In this document: positions 9,704 to 20,200 of the stretch, piece by piece
Position numbering within the stretch: position 1 is the first letter of the stretch
Layout of the letters: every line of letters begins with the position of its first letter
Assembly: GCF_009617875.1 (NCBI RefSeq)
Contig: NZ_BLAV01000001.1
Location: 2,356,001-2,420,000, forward strand
From: Prolixibacter sp. NT017
GTDB taxonomy: Bacteria; Bacteroidota; Bacteroidia; Bacteroidales; Prolixibacteraceae
Reading direction: 5' to 3'
DNA: 64,000 bases
Made by a program: the position numbers and the translations under genes
Notes under the pieces: model-generated
Seen by the model: the letters and a program-made list of their open reading frames with translations, nothing else
Told to the model about the DNA's origin: nothing
The model's database searches: none

Positions 9704-11305
9704 TTAGTATCCCGGGTTTTGTTTGAGGTTCGGATTGGTATTCAGTTCTTCCAAACCTATCGGGAACAACTTGGTATAATCGCCCTGGGGAGTGTGATTG
9801 TACCAGCTTTTGGTCGTAAACACACTAAAGCGAATCATATCGGTACGACGTCGTGCCTCAGCTGCAAACTCCCATCCCAGCTCATCCAGAAAACGACCAT
9901 ACTGAACCGGTGTTTGATCACCCGGATTATCGATATTTCCGTTTTCATCCAGTGTGCCATATTGTATGGTTGTATTTCCTTCCAATTCGGCTCCGGTAAC
10001 TGTTGCTTTTTCCGGATCGTCGAAATCACGTGCTCGTACTTCAGAAACAATGGTTGCTGCCTGATCGCTCTTTCCGGTCCTCAGTAAGCATTCGGCTTTC
10101 ATCATCAATACATCGGCATAACGGAAATATGGGAAATCATTACTCATATTGCTTTTACAGCCGTTAGCAATTTCATATTTACAAACACGGTATCCTTCAT
10201 TGAATTCACAATAATAAATACTGGGCATTTTATTGACCAGGGTAATTACGACGCTACCATCGGTTGCATTGATCTGGTCGCCATGTAGCCAGGTATCGTC
10301 GAAACGCTTATCGCCCGGTTCGTAGCTGTTGATGAACTGAGGATTGGCGCTGGAACCACCCCATGGTTGTGCCGTCATGTTGAATACATATCGGTGAACT
10401 GGAAGCAACTGCTTCATATGTTGGTTCCAACCAGTTCCATAGATGTCGTCATACGGAACAGCAAAAACGATCTCTTTGGAATTTTCATTATCCACCTTGA
10501 ATACATTTCGGTAATCAGATTCCAATTCGAAATTTCCACTGGCGATAATTTTGTCACAGGCCTCAATACACTTGTCCCATTCAGCGGTACCGGTATATAC
10601 CTCTGCGTTGAGGTACATGCGGGCCAGCAATTGCCAGGCCGCCCACTGCGTCATGCGTCCATAAGTGCTTTGGTTCACTTCTGATGGCAAATTGGGAATA
10701 ACCTCCTTCAATTCGCTAATAATAAAATTGTAAACCTCCTTGCGACTCTTCTGTTCAGGCACTTCATCACTGTAAGTAATCACAAGAGGGACATTACCAT
10801 GGGTATCGCACAGGATAGAATACCACAATGCACGCAAAGCTCTTAGTTCTGCCTTGATAGTAACGGCTTGCGCTTCGGTCACAGGAAGTGAACCACCGTC
10901 GATCTGCATCATTACCCGGTTAATATTATTAATGGCCTCGTAGGAAGTCAACCAGGTATTCCGGCATTGCCACTGTTGATTATCCCATGTATGAAAATGC
11001 ATACGTTTATAGGTTCCTCCATCATCCCATCCATTGGGACGGGTCGGCGTGACCATTACATCGCCAGGCTCTTCCTGTAGGTCAAATAGTCCCTGCCACC
11101 CCATGATATAACGAAGAGGGGTATATCCCGACGCCATTAGGGCGATGATGTCATCGTCTGTTGCACTAAACGTGGATTCTGTTACTTCGTCATAAACCTG
11201 CTCATCCAGATTGAAGCATCCACTGGTGAAGAGCAGCAGGCTTAAAGAGAACAGGATGACACCTCTTCTCAGATATTTTTCTGACTTTGTATATTTATAC
11301 TTCAT
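9704..11305 (-). CDS. SusD/RagB-family surface glycan-binding lipoprotein (locus A)
   Basis: This is a 533-residue SusD-like protein. It has a lipoprotein signal (LLLFTSGC, Cys30) followed by the usual acidic DE-rich start (FNLDEQ), which favours surface export. The N-terminal TPR-like helices include the typical ALRALWYSILCDTHGNVPLV segment. The RagB/SusD C-terminal signature is present (WEFAAEARRRTDMIRF, ending LKQNPGY). SusD proteins form a lid over the SusC barrel and bind the oligosaccharide before import. It lies 10 bases after susC on the same strand, so the two form one translational unit. The substrate is not readable from the sequence; the neighbouring GH127, GH43 and GH27 suggest an arabinose/galactose-containing glycan. 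Confidence 0.95.
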   Translation of the reverse strand: MKYKYTKSEKYLRRGVILFSLSLLLFTSGCFNLDEQVYDEVTESTFSATDDDIIALMASGYTPLRYIMGWQGLFDLQEEPGDVMVTPTRPNGWDDGGTYKRMHFHTWDNQQWQCRNTWLTSYEAINNINRVMMQIDGGSLPVTEAQAVTIKAELRALRALWYSILCDTHGNVPLVITYSDEVPEQKSRKEVYNFIISELKEVIPNLPSEVNQSTYGRMTQWAAWQLLARMYLNAEVYTGTAEWDKCIEACDKIIASGNFELESDYRNVFKVDNENSKEIVFAVPYDDIYGTGWNQHMKQLLPVHRYVFNMTAQPWGGSSANPQFINSYEPGDKRFDDTWLHGDQINATDGSVVITLVNKMPSIYYCEFNEGYRVCKYEIANGCKSNMSNDFPYFRYADVLMMKAECLLRTGKSDQAATIVSEVRARDFDDPEKATVTGAELEGNTTIQYGTLDENGNIDNPGDQTPVQYGRFLDELGWEFAAEARRRTDMIRFSVFTTKSWYNHTPQGDYTKLFPIGLEELNTNPNLKQNPGY

Positions 11306-11315
11306 AACACTCGAA

Positions 11316-14300
11316 TTAGAAAGTAAGATTTAGACCAAAAGTATAGGTTCGGGTTGTTGGATATTTGTCCCTGTCATCATCCCCGGGATACAAGCCTGTC
11401 TGTTTCACTTCCGGATCAACCCCCTTATATCCGGTTATGGTCAATAAGTTAAGTCCGGAGACATAAACCCGTAAATTCTTGACTACGTTCTTGTTGTGCA
11501 GATTAAAGGTATATCCCAATGTCGCGTTATCAATTTTCCAATAATCACCATCTTCCACATAATAGCTGACAAATCGCTGGACATCCTGCAACACTGCTTT
11601 TCCATATACTTTATCGTAAGCTGAAGTCAGGGTGTTGTAACCGATGGTCGGATTTTCATAGAACATGCGGGAGAAATTCAGAATCTGGAAACCGAAAGCA
11701 CCGCGCATGTTCACGCTAATGTCGAAATGACCAATTTTGAATGTATTGTTCCAACTGGCATAATACTTTGGAATACCGTTTCCAAGCACTTGCCGGTCGT
11801 CAGTGGACGATTCGGTTGCCGGAATACGCGTCCCATCAGGTTTTTCAATAATCCAGATACCATCGTCGGTAATGCCGACACTCTTCAATCCATAGAAATC
11901 ACCAATGGGACCACCGATTTTTATCCGGTGTGTCTCAATCTGAATAGGCTCACCTGTATATCCAGCATAGAAGAAATCATTCGTCGTCTGGAATTTATCA
12001 TTCGATAGTGAAACCAATTTATTCTTGTTTGTTGAAAAAGTAAGACCGGCAGTCCAATTAAATCCTTTGGTTTTAATGGGAATCACGTTAACCAGCGCTT
12101 CAAATCCCTGGTTTTCGATTTCTCCCACGTTTGCTGTGATGGTGCCGTAAAGGTAAGGAGGTGTTGGAACACTGTAGTCCCACAAAGCATCCTTGGTCAG
12201 ACGGTGATAATAGTCGAGTGCACCGCTAACACGACCATTAAACAAAGCAAAATCGAGACCTACATTTATCTCTTCTTTCTTCTCCCACCGCAGATCTGGA
12301 TTGGCATTCCGAACAGGAACCAGCTTGCGTACCCACTGACCATTATTATAGAAATAGTCGCTATAGTTCAAACTACTCAACGAGTTGTATGAATCGAGTA
12401 CATTGGTACCAGTAATACCATATCCGGCACGTAGCTTAAGATTGCTAAGCCAGGTAACGTCTTTCAGGAAACTTTCTTCTGTTAATCTCCAACCGACTGA
12501 AACGCCCGGAAAATTTCCCCACTTGTGGTCCTTTCCGAATTTAGAAGATCCTTCTCTTCGTATGCTGGCCATCACCAGATACTTGTTATTGAAGTTATAA
12601 CTTGCACGCGAAAAAAGGGCAATCAGCTTATCTGAGTTTTTGTACGACCCCATTCCGGCTTCACCTTTGGGCAATCCACTACCAATACCCAGGTTGTTAT
12701 AGGTATACGAATCGGTTGGGAAATATTTATTGTTAGCCCAGAAACCTTCATTCATATTGTCCTCATAGTTATATCCGGCGAGAACCGAAAAAGTATGAAG
12801 GCCTAAAATCTTCTTGTAATTAGCTGTTAACTCAGCATAATTGCCCACATAGTTGTCTGTTCCCCTGGAAGCATAACCGCCGGCACCATACTTGGTGTTC
12901 GACACGTGATTTTTCGTCTCATAGTACCCACGGATATTGTAGTTTCCTTTCCGCGTATACATTCCTTTAAGTGCTAATCCATCGATCGGCTTGAATGTCA
13001 GCCCTGCCGTAAACCGGGCATTTCGGTATCGGTTCTCACCGTCTGACTCTTCAATATAACCAACCGGATTATCATAGAAATAAACATCCCTTTCAAACCA
13101 GGTACCATCTTCATTCTTTACGGGTTCGGTAGGGTTCCTGATCAGTGCCTGACGGTAGACGTATTTATTAAAGCTGTAACCGTCTCCTCCGGTCCAGTAT
13201 TTTTGTTCACTTACAATCGTTTCAATGTTGGCCTGCAGTTTACCGTCAAACATGCTATGGTTGACCGCAATTCGTCCTGTGTATTTGTCGTTGTCAGACC
13301 GGATAAAAATTCCCTCATTGTGTCGGTAATTTATCGATGCTGTCAGGCTGGTATTCTTGCTACCACCTCTGAAAATGACGTTGTGTACATTGCTGATACC
13401 CTTCCGCGTAATTTGATCCAACCAGTCGGTATTTGCACCATAATCTTGCAGGTTCGCTCCCGTGAACGTATAGCCTTCTTTCCATTTCTCTCTGAGCTGA
13501 TCAGCGTTGAGAAAATCGAGTTTACGGCTAATTGTTGAAAGGGATACATAACCAGAATACTCAATAGTTGGAGCCATTTCCTTGTGACTCTCTTTCGTCG
13601 TCACAATAATCACCCCGTTGGTTCCTCTCGTTCCATAGATGGCCGTGGAGGAGCCGTCTTTCAATACATCAATGGACTCTATATCTTCGGGGGCAACAGT
13701 AGACAGACTTCCGGGAACACCGTCAATCAAAACCAGCGGATCGGAAGTTCCCAATAGCGAAGCATTACCGCGAAGCATGATAACAGCGCCTTCGGTTGGA
13801 TCGCCTGATGGGGTAGTAATAGTCAATCCGGCCACTTTACCCTGGATAAGCTGGGCGGCATCGTTCACCGCACCTTTGACAAAGTCGTCAGATTTTACAG
13901 ATGCAATAGCACTGGTAACATCTCCTTTTTTAACGCTACCATAACCAATAGCCACAACCTCATCCAGACCAATAGTATCCTCCGACATCATGGCGTCAAG
14001 CTGACTCTTTCCGTTCAAGGCAAGTTTTTGTGTTTTCATTCCAATAAACGAGAAAACCAGAACGGCATCAGCCGGAACATCTTTCAGTTCGTATTTCCCA
14101 TCGATGTCGGTCGTTGTCCCGGTTGTCGTTCCTTGTATCACAATCGTCACCCCCGGGAGTGGCTGTCCTTTTGCATCAGTCACTTTCCCTCTAACGGTCT
14201 GGACTGATTGTTGAGCATTTTCCCCCATTTGACCGGGAGTTCCAGCCTGCAGGGGTGCAACCCCCAGGAAAGCCAGTAAAAATACAAGCATAAAAGTCCC

Positions 14301-14336
14301 CCGGATACGGGAGCATCTTCTTCCTTTGTTCTTCAT
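11316..14336 (-). CDS. SusC/RagA-family TonB-dependent transporter (locus A)
   Basis: This 1006-residue outer-membrane transporter starts with a signal peptide ending LQAGTPGQ. Next comes a carboxypeptidase-regulatory-like beta-sandwich (about 45-130, GKVTDAKGQPLPGVTIVIQG), then the TonB plug (VVAIGYGSVKKGDVTSAIAS, and DPLVLIDGVPG). The 22-strand barrel runs to the C-terminal TRTYTFGLNLTF. It lacks the STN domain found in the SusC proteins of loci B and D. It therefore probably does not signal to an anti-sigma factor and should be controlled by another regulator type, which is not adjacent. It heads the minus-strand operon. A stem-loop lies 51 bases before its start codon. Confidence 0.95.
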   Translation of the reverse strand: MKNKGRRCSRIRGTFMLVFLLAFLGVAPLQAGTPGQMGENAQQSVQTVRGKVTDAKGQPLPGVTIVIQGTTTGTTTDIDGKYELKDVPADAVLVFSFIGMKTQKLALNGKSQLDAMMSEDTIGLDEVVAIGYGSVKKGDVTSAIASVKSDDFVKGAVNDAAQLIQGKVAGLTITTPSGDPTEGAVIMLRGNASLLGTSDPLVLIDGVPGSLSTVAPEDIESIDVLKDGSSTAIYGTRGTNGVIIVTTKESHKEMAPTIEYSGYVSLSTISRKLDFLNADQLREKWKEGYTFTGANLQDYGANTDWLDQITRKGISNVHNVIFRGGSKNTSLTASINYRHNEGIFIRSDNDKYTGRIAVNHSMFDGKLQANIETIVSEQKYWTGGDGYSFNKYVYRQALIRNPTEPVKNEDGTWFERDVYFYDNPVGYIEESDGENRYRNARFTAGLTFKPIDGLALKGMYTRKGNYNIRGYYETKNHVSNTKYGAGGYASRGTDNYVGNYAELTANYKKILGLHTFSVLAGYNYEDNMNEGFWANNKYFPTDSYTYNNLGIGSGLPKGEAGMGSYKNSDKLIALFSRASYNFNNKYLVMASIRREGSSKFGKDHKWGNFPGVSVGWRLTEESFLKDVTWLSNLKLRAGYGITGTNVLDSYNSLSSLNYSDYFYNNGQWVRKLVPVRNANPDLRWEKKEEINVGLDFALFNGRVSGALDYYHRLTKDALWDYSVPTPPYLYGTITANVGEIENQGFEALVNVIPIKTKGFNWTAGLTFSTNKNKLVSLSNDKFQTTNDFFYAGYTGEPIQIETHRIKIGGPIGDFYGLKSVGITDDGIWIIEKPDGTRIPATESSTDDRQVLGNGIPKYYASWNNTFKIGHFDISVNMRGAFGFQILNFSRMFYENPTIGYNTLTSAYDKVYGKAVLQDVQRFVSYYVEDGDYWKIDNATLGYTFNLHNKNVVKNLRVYVSGLNLLTITGYKGVDPEVKQTGLYPGDDDRDKYPTTRTYTFGLNLTF

Positions 14337-14387
14337 GGAATCGTTAATTTAATAGGTTACATGTTTCATAAAATCAGGTTCTGTATG

Positions 14388-14405
14388 CCGGTAGCTGTCT
14401 ATCGG
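14388..14405 (-). promoter_or_regulatory. Leader stem-loop upstream of susC (A)
   Basis: CCGGTAG and CTATCGG (one G-T pair) enclose a 4-nt loop, 51 bases before the susC start at 14336. The position matches hairpins before the other two complete susC genes. Confidence 0.4.
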
Positions 14406-14824
14406 AAAAGCACAACAGCATAATAAGCGCTTCATACATTCATCGCTCAGGTCAACGATCGACAGGTAAAATAAAACGAACCATTGCGGTCCCTGCATTC
14501 TGCCAAAAGGTAAATTCCCGGGACTGCTGCTTGAACTATATCCTTCTGTTATCCTGCTCGGACATCGGTTGGAGAATGCCCTACACGATCACCTTCGGGT
14601 ACGCTTCCCGGACTGAACTGAAGGATTAATCTTCGCTTACTAATTTAGTTCCACTATAACTGTAAATCATTTTCCCTACCCCCGTCCTAAGGTCCGATTC
14701 GGACTAAGGAAATGTTTTGAGATGAACCGCGGAATTTCTCATCTTCAAGTTTTCTACAGCTGAATCGGCGTAAAAGAACAAGCTTGAACGAATTAGTCCA
14801 TTTTACTCCACCGCGACCTTACCG

Positions 14825-14847
14825 TATGTGCAAAAAACCTGCACATA
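14825..14847. promoter_or_regulatory. Inverted repeat TATGTGCA-N7-TGCACATA, candidate operator
   Basis: The perfect 8-bp arms, 7 nt apart, lie in the divergent region about 490 bases upstream of susC (A). No T-run follows on either strand, so a protein-binding site is more likely than a terminator. The binding protein is unknown. Confidence 0.35.
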
Positions 14848-15332
14848 TGTATAATAAACTGGAAAACAAAACTTTGAAAATTGCAGATTTTGCTTATTGT
14901 TCCTTATCTGGGCCTAGCATCAACCGGAAATTTCAGGAATTGGTACCGCATCACTATGGTATTGTCACGCTAGAGGTGTCTCTCCGTGTGACGAAATGGA
15001 TGAAAGGGCTGTCAATCCATCAGTATAATTCACAATGGAGTATGATTACTCATTCCCTAAGCCTGTATTTAATACTTAGTGAATGAATAATAAGGCAAAG
15101 AATCCTACAAGGCCCCGGAAACATCAGCAATTACTTCCCGATAGTGATACGCGGGAAACAATCGAGAGAAAAATCCTTTTTAACCACAAGGCAGCGAAAA
15201 TGATATTATTATTGAGAAAAATTTCAATCAAGACATCCCAATTTATACAAGGATTGTTGACTCAAGAACTTGTGAGTATATGGATGCGTTGGAGGAGAGA
15301 CTATACCTTGAAGTAAAATTTTAAAAATTATC

Positions 15333-15359
15333 ATTGATCCACTTTTTTTTGTACTTTCG
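15333..15359 (+). promoter_or_regulatory. Bacteroidota-type promoter candidate for the sigma/FecR genes
   Basis: TACTTTCG at 15352-15359 resembles the Bacteroidota -7 box (TAnnTTTG), with ATTG at 15333-15336 as a possible -33 element. The 15-nt spacing is shorter than usual. It ends about 36 bases before the inferred sigma start. Confidence 0.4.
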
Positions 15360-15395
15360 CGCAAGTAACTCTACTTAAAGCAATAGTAAACCAAC

Positions 15396-15992
15396 CTGCA
15401 AAACAAAACTCACATATTAGATGCAAAGCTTGTTGCTGCCATCAGAAAAGATGACCATTATGCTTTTGACGAGCTATTCCGAAAATATAGTCCTTCTCTG
15501 TTTTCATTCATCATTAGTATACTGAAAGAAGAACACCAGACCGAAGAAGCTGTACAAGATGTTTTTCTAAAAATATGGGAAAAAAGAAAAGAGCTGGACC
15601 CGACCCTGTCTATTAAATCTTACCTATATACGATTGCACTGAATACAACGAAGAAAATTTATCGGAAAAGACTCCAGGAGGAGAAATACAAACAAGATAT
15701 TGTATTGGAGTTCCATACCAATCACACATCAGCTCTTAGCGTTCTTGAATATCAGAACCTGCTCGAATATGTTGACGGGATTATTGAAAAACTGCCGCTT
15801 TCCCGCCGTAAAATATTTATCATGAGTAAGAAGGACGGTTTGAAGAATGCGGAAATTGCAAAACTCCTCAATATTTCAGAGCAAACAGTAAAGAACCAAC
15901 TCGTTTCTGCTATGAAGTTCCTCCGTTCCGAAGCAGCTAAAAGTAATGGAGAGCTTGGTTTTTTGTTCTTTCTTTTATTTTATCGCCTTTAA
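15396..15992 (+). CDS. ECF-type RNA polymerase sigma factor with no canonical start codon
   Basis: The frame opens after a TAA at 15387-15389 and ends with TAA at 15990-15992. It encodes a complete ECF sigma factor: region 2 (DDHYAFDELFRKYSP, then TEEAVQDVFLKIWEKR) and region 4 (LPLSRRKIFIMSKKDGLKNA, then LLNISEQTVKNQLVSAMKFL). No ATG, GTG or TTG lies in frame before region 2. The first such codon, TTG at 15705, would leave region 4 alone. I therefore place the start at CTG 15396, but ATA or ATT initiation, or a small sequence error near the 5' end, are equally possible. It precedes fecR by 61 bases, and the pair should control the STN-SusC system downstream. The boundary is uncertain; the family is not. 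Confidence 0.7.
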   Translation: MQNKTHILDAKLVAAIRKDDHYAFDELFRKYSPSLFSFIISILKEEHQTEEAVQDVFLKIWEKRKELDPTLSIKSYLYTIALNTTKKIYRKRLQEEKYKQDIVLEFHTNHTSALSVLEYQNLLEYVDGIIEKLPLSRRKIFIMSKKDGLKNAEIAKLLNISEQTVKNQLVSAMKFLRSEAAKSNGELGFLFFLLFYRL

Positions 15993-16053
15993 TTTTATTC
16001 ACGAATAGTACTTTTTTTGTGTTTGTGGATATTATAAGAAAACACAAAAAACA

Positions 16054-17076
16054 GTGAAGTTCGACGCTGACGTATTAAAAAAGTATTTAAGTGGAAGTTT
16101 TTCATTAAACGACAAGATCCGTGTAGATGAGTTTTTTGACGACATACACTATGCTTCCGGGTTAAATGAAACGCTAAAAGAATTTTGGGACGAGACAATC
16201 TCAAAACCACCCCCAAACGCCCAAAATCTTGATCCTATATTAGATCGAATCAATCATCACATCCTACTCGATTTGAACAAACAGAGCCGGATGAAGAAAT
16301 TATGGCATTTGTATTCAAGAGTGGCAGCTATTTTACTCTTACCGGTATTACTTTTTACTCTGTACTATTTCAGCTCGAACAACATTATTCTCAATGGAGC
16401 TTGGGTAGAAGTCCATTCTCCGTTGGGTGCCAGAACACAGTTTTCTCTTCCTGATGGAACAATTGGCTGGTTAAATGGCGGCTCAGTGATTAAGTATCCT
16501 GTCCGGTTTGGAGCCAAGAGAAATGTTACATTAAGCGGGGAAGCTTATTTCGATGTAGCGAGAAACCCAAATTCTCCTTTTGTTATTGACGCCAACAAAA
16601 TAAAAGTAAAAGTATTAGGGACTGCTTTTGATGTGATATCCTACAAAAACGATTCGATAGCCGAGGTAATCGTTGCCAGAGGCAAAGTTGAAGTCACTGC
16701 GAAAGATCATAAATTAAAAGAGATTTTACTTCCGTCGGATAGATTAGCATTAAATACGGTAAGCAACACCTATATCAAGTCTACAGTAAATGTTCTGGAC
16801 TATATATCATGGAAATCGGGGAAACTTATATTCATGAACGACAGGTTCGATGAAGTAATACGGAAGTTATCCAGATTTTACAACGTTGATTTCGAAGTTA
16901 ATGATAATGTAAACAAAAACCAGTTATTCAGAGCTGTTTTAGAAAACGAGAACCTGGATGAAATACTTCGCTATATGAAACTCACAATGGGCATTGATTA
17001 CACAATCCAGGAAAGGAAAATAGACCAGGATGGTCATTTATCCAAGCGTAAGGTTATTATCACAAAAGCAAAATAA
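16054..17076 (+). CDS. FecR-family anti-sigma factor (locus B)
   Basis: This is a 340-residue inner-membrane regulator starting with GTG at 16054. The N-terminal ~85 residues are cytoplasmic and would hold the partner sigma factor. One transmembrane helix follows (about 87-107, AAILLLPVLLFTLYYF). The periplasmic FecR domain comes next (SPLGARTQFSLPDGTIGWLN, then VTLSGEAYFDVARNPNSPF and VKVLGTAFDV). The C-terminal DUF4974 region (MNDRFDEVIRKLSRFYNVDF) receives the signal from the STN domain of SusC. The arrangement sigma, fecR, STN-susC, susD is the usual trans-envelope signalling cassette, so import of the substrate is expected to induce the locus. Confidence 0.93.
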   Translation: MKFDADVLKKYLSGSFSLNDKIRVDEFFDDIHYASGLNETLKEFWDETISKPPPNAQNLDPILDRINHHILLDLNKQSRMKKLWHLYSRVAAILLLPVLLFTLYYFSSNNIILNGAWVEVHSPLGARTQFSLPDGTIGWLNGGSVIKYPVRFGAKRNVTLSGEAYFDVARNPNSPFVIDANKIKVKVLGTAFDVISYKNDSIAEVIVARGKVEVTAKDHKLKEILLPSDRLALNTVSNTYIKSTVNVLDYISWKSGKLIFMNDRFDEVIRKLSRFYNVDFEVNDNVNKNQLFRAVLENENLDEILRYMKLTMGIDYTIQERKIDQDGHLSKRKVIITKAK

Positions 17077-17135
17077 ATAATTGCCTATGTAACAAATCAC
17101 TAAAACTAAATCTAGATTATTAGAACTAAAAAAAA

Positions 17136-17158
17136 GGGAAGTGTCACAACCACTTCCC
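17136..17158 (+). promoter_or_regulatory. Conserved hairpin between fecR and susC (locus B)
   Basis: GGGAAGTG and CACTTCCC form a perfect 8-bp stem with a 7-nt loop, ending 56 bases before the susC start. An A-run precedes it, so on the minus strand the stem would be followed by eight T residues and could end antisense transcripts. The same stem type lies at the same place in locus D. Confidence 0.6.
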
Positions 17159-17214
17159 CAACTTTTAGCGAGTTCCAAATTCTGAATTTATTTACTCAAC
17201 TAAGATTCAAATCT

Positions 17215-20200
17215 ATGAAAAAAACACCGATGAGGGAGAATTGTTATGCAAATCCCTCCAGGAAAATTTTGCAAACCATGAAGCTAACTATATTCTTGTT
17301 CTTTTTAGGATTTATGCAGGCATTAGCGGGTAATTCGCTCGCGCAAACAACAAAACTGTCTCTGGATGTCCAAAATTCAAGTATTGAATCCATACTTCAG
17401 GACATCGAAAAACAGTCTGATTTTCGATTTATTTATAACAAGGAAAAGGTCGATCTTGATTCTCGTGTGAATATACGATTACAAGATAAGTCGGTAAAAG
17501 AAGTACTTGATATCCTGTTTCAAGGTAAAAACGTTAATTACACTTTTTTCGGGAATAACATTGTACTTTCAAATGCCCGAACTGCGACTGTTCAGCAATA
17601 CACTTCTATTTCTGGCCGAGTAACCGACTCTTCTCATACTCCTCTTCCCGGCGTTACCATTGTCATTAAAGGCACCACTCAGGGCACGATTACCGATGTT
17701 AATGGGAATTATTCGTTTGCCAGTGTTTCACCTGATGCGACTCTGGTCTTTTCTTTTATTGGGATGAAAGCTCAGGAAATACCGGTCTCCGGCAGGAAAA
17801 CCATCGATGTAGTAATGACAGAAGAAACCGTTGGATTGGATGAAGTTGTAGCCATTGGTTACGGTACAATAAGCAAAAAAGAACTGACCAGTGCTGTATC
17901 CCATGTGAATAGTGCAGAGTTGCTTCAAAGCGGAAATATCAATCCACTCATGTCTATTCAAGGATTGGTTTCAGGGCTTTCGATTACAAACACACAAGAC
18001 GGCAATCCCAATGCTAATCCAAGCATACAACTTCGAGGTGTTTCGTCACGTGACGCAGGAAGTGACCCGCTTATTGTAATTGATGGAGTTCCAGGAGGAA
18101 ACCTGGAGAATATTAATCAAAATGACATTGCCTCAATTGATGTATTAAAAGACGGAGCGGCATCCGCCATTTATGGAACCAGGGGTAGTGCCGGTGTAAT
18201 TTTGGTGACAACCAAAAAAGGTCACAGTGGTGCCATAACTACAACTTACGATGGATATAGTTCTATTGGTCTGCCTAATAATCAGCTAAAACCGTTGACA
18301 ACAGCAGACTACCTGAAAAATAACCGAGGCCCTGATTATGGAGGAAGTACGGATTGGCTGAAAGAGGTATCCCGGGATTTTTCATTTACGCAAAGTCATA
18401 CACTGTCTGTATCCGGTGGAAACAATCATACCAACTACCGGGGAACAGTAGATTATCGTAAAGCCAACGGACTGGATCTTCGTTCAGACCGTGAAGAATA
18501 TGGAGCACGTCTTGCATTGAACTTTATGAATCCAAACAACCTTTACAAAATTTCTTTTAACATAGCTCCTCGCTATGTCAAATTTGACAATGCAAACAAC
18601 GATGTTTTTACCCAAGGTTTAACGTTGAATCCAACTTACCCGGTTAAAGATCCTGATGATCCAACGATGTACTATTCAATTACCGGTAGTGATGGACAGT
18701 TTAACCCAGTCGAATTACAAAAACTGGAACAAAGTGGCTCCGAAGCGAAATTTTTAGACTGGGATGGAACATTTAAACTAAATATTACACAAACACTTAA
18801 CTCTCAAGTTACGTTGGCCCAAAGCACTAAAGACTACTTCGATTTTTGGTTTAAACCGTCGAACATGACAACTGAGATACAGAATGGGTATCAAGGAGAA
18901 GCCAGTCGCAATTATAACAAATATGACCAAAGAAGCCTGGAATGGCTGACAAATTATTCTTTCACTGCAAATCAGCATTCATTAAAAGCGATGGTGGGTT
19001 ATTCTTACCAGTACTTCATGAAAGAGGGGATGTCGGCTGATAACAAGAATTTCACGTCAAATGCAACTACTTACAACAATCTGGGTGACGGGCTTTACCA
19101 ACAGGTTGAAGGCCGTAACGGCATGGGGAGTTATAAGGAAGATTCGAAGTTAATCGCTTTTTTTGGTCGTATCAGTTATTCTTTCGCCGACAAATATCTA
19201 TTGACAGCAAGTCTGCGTCGTGAAGGTTCTTCAAAATTCGGGATCAACAATAAATGGGGAAATTTTCCCGCAATATCTTTAGGATGGAGAATCAGCAAAG
19301 AGCCTTTTATGGATGGTATTGACTGGATTGATGATCTCAAATTGCGAGGAGATTATGGAGTTACCGGAAACCAAAATTTTGGCAATTACCTTTCTTTATC
19401 AACTTATGGCGGGTATGGTTATTATTTATTTAACGGCTCATATTACCAGGTATGGGGGCCAGCAAACAATACCAATAACGATTTAAAGTGGGAAAAAGGT
19501 AAAAATATGAACATCGGCCTCGATTTTGCCTTAGTTAACAACGTCGTTCAGGGAAGTATTAATTACTACAGAAGAACGCAACAGGATCTTTTGGGCTGGT
19601 ATAATGCACCGGTACCTCCCAACCCGCAGGCCCAAACTTATGCGAATGTTGGTTCCATGCGCAATACCGGTCTGGAAATTGATTTGAATGTTAAAGCCAT
19701 CAGCAAAAAGAACTTTAGCTACCGTATAGGACTCGTTGGAGCAACCAACGATAATAAATTCCTCTCATTTTCCAACAATATTTTTCAGGGACAGGATTAT
19801 GTTGATATGGCAGGTTTGCCGGCTCCTGGAACCCCCGGCGCGGCACAAAGATTGCAAGAAGGTAAACGAATCGGTAATTTTTATATGTGGAAATTTGCCG
19901 GCGTTGACCAAAACGGAAATATGCTGGTTTACAGCGAAGACGGCGAAATCATTCAGGCCAATAAAGCAACCAATGATGACAAACAGGTTGTTGGAAATGG
20001 ATTGCCACATTTTACGGCGAGCATGAATCATTCCTTTAGATATAAAAATTGGGATTTGAACCTTTACTTCCGTGGCGCATTCGGATACGATATTTTTAAT
20101 ATCCACGAATTCTACTACGGTCTCCAATCATCACCTAATACGAACGTACTGCCATCGGCTTATGGAAAAAATGATGCAATCAAAGGTGATAAAGTGTTGT

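Larger units (their letters stand above)
14337..15395. other. Long divergent intergenic region between susC (A) and the ECF sigma gene (B)
   Basis: About 1.06 kb with no supportable gene on either strand; short open frames here show no recognisable protein. It must contain the promoter of the minus-strand PUL A and that of the plus-strand locus B. Structures seen are the leader stem-loop at 14388-14405, an 8-bp inverted repeat at 14825-14847, an imperfect hairpin around 14686-14709 and a promoter-like element at 15333-15359. Confidence 0.6.

Noticed and set aside
14784..15316. Two short plus-strand frames in the divergent region (14784-15086 and 15083-15316)
   Set aside because: No signal peptide, domain or convincing translation start; the sequence looks intergenic.
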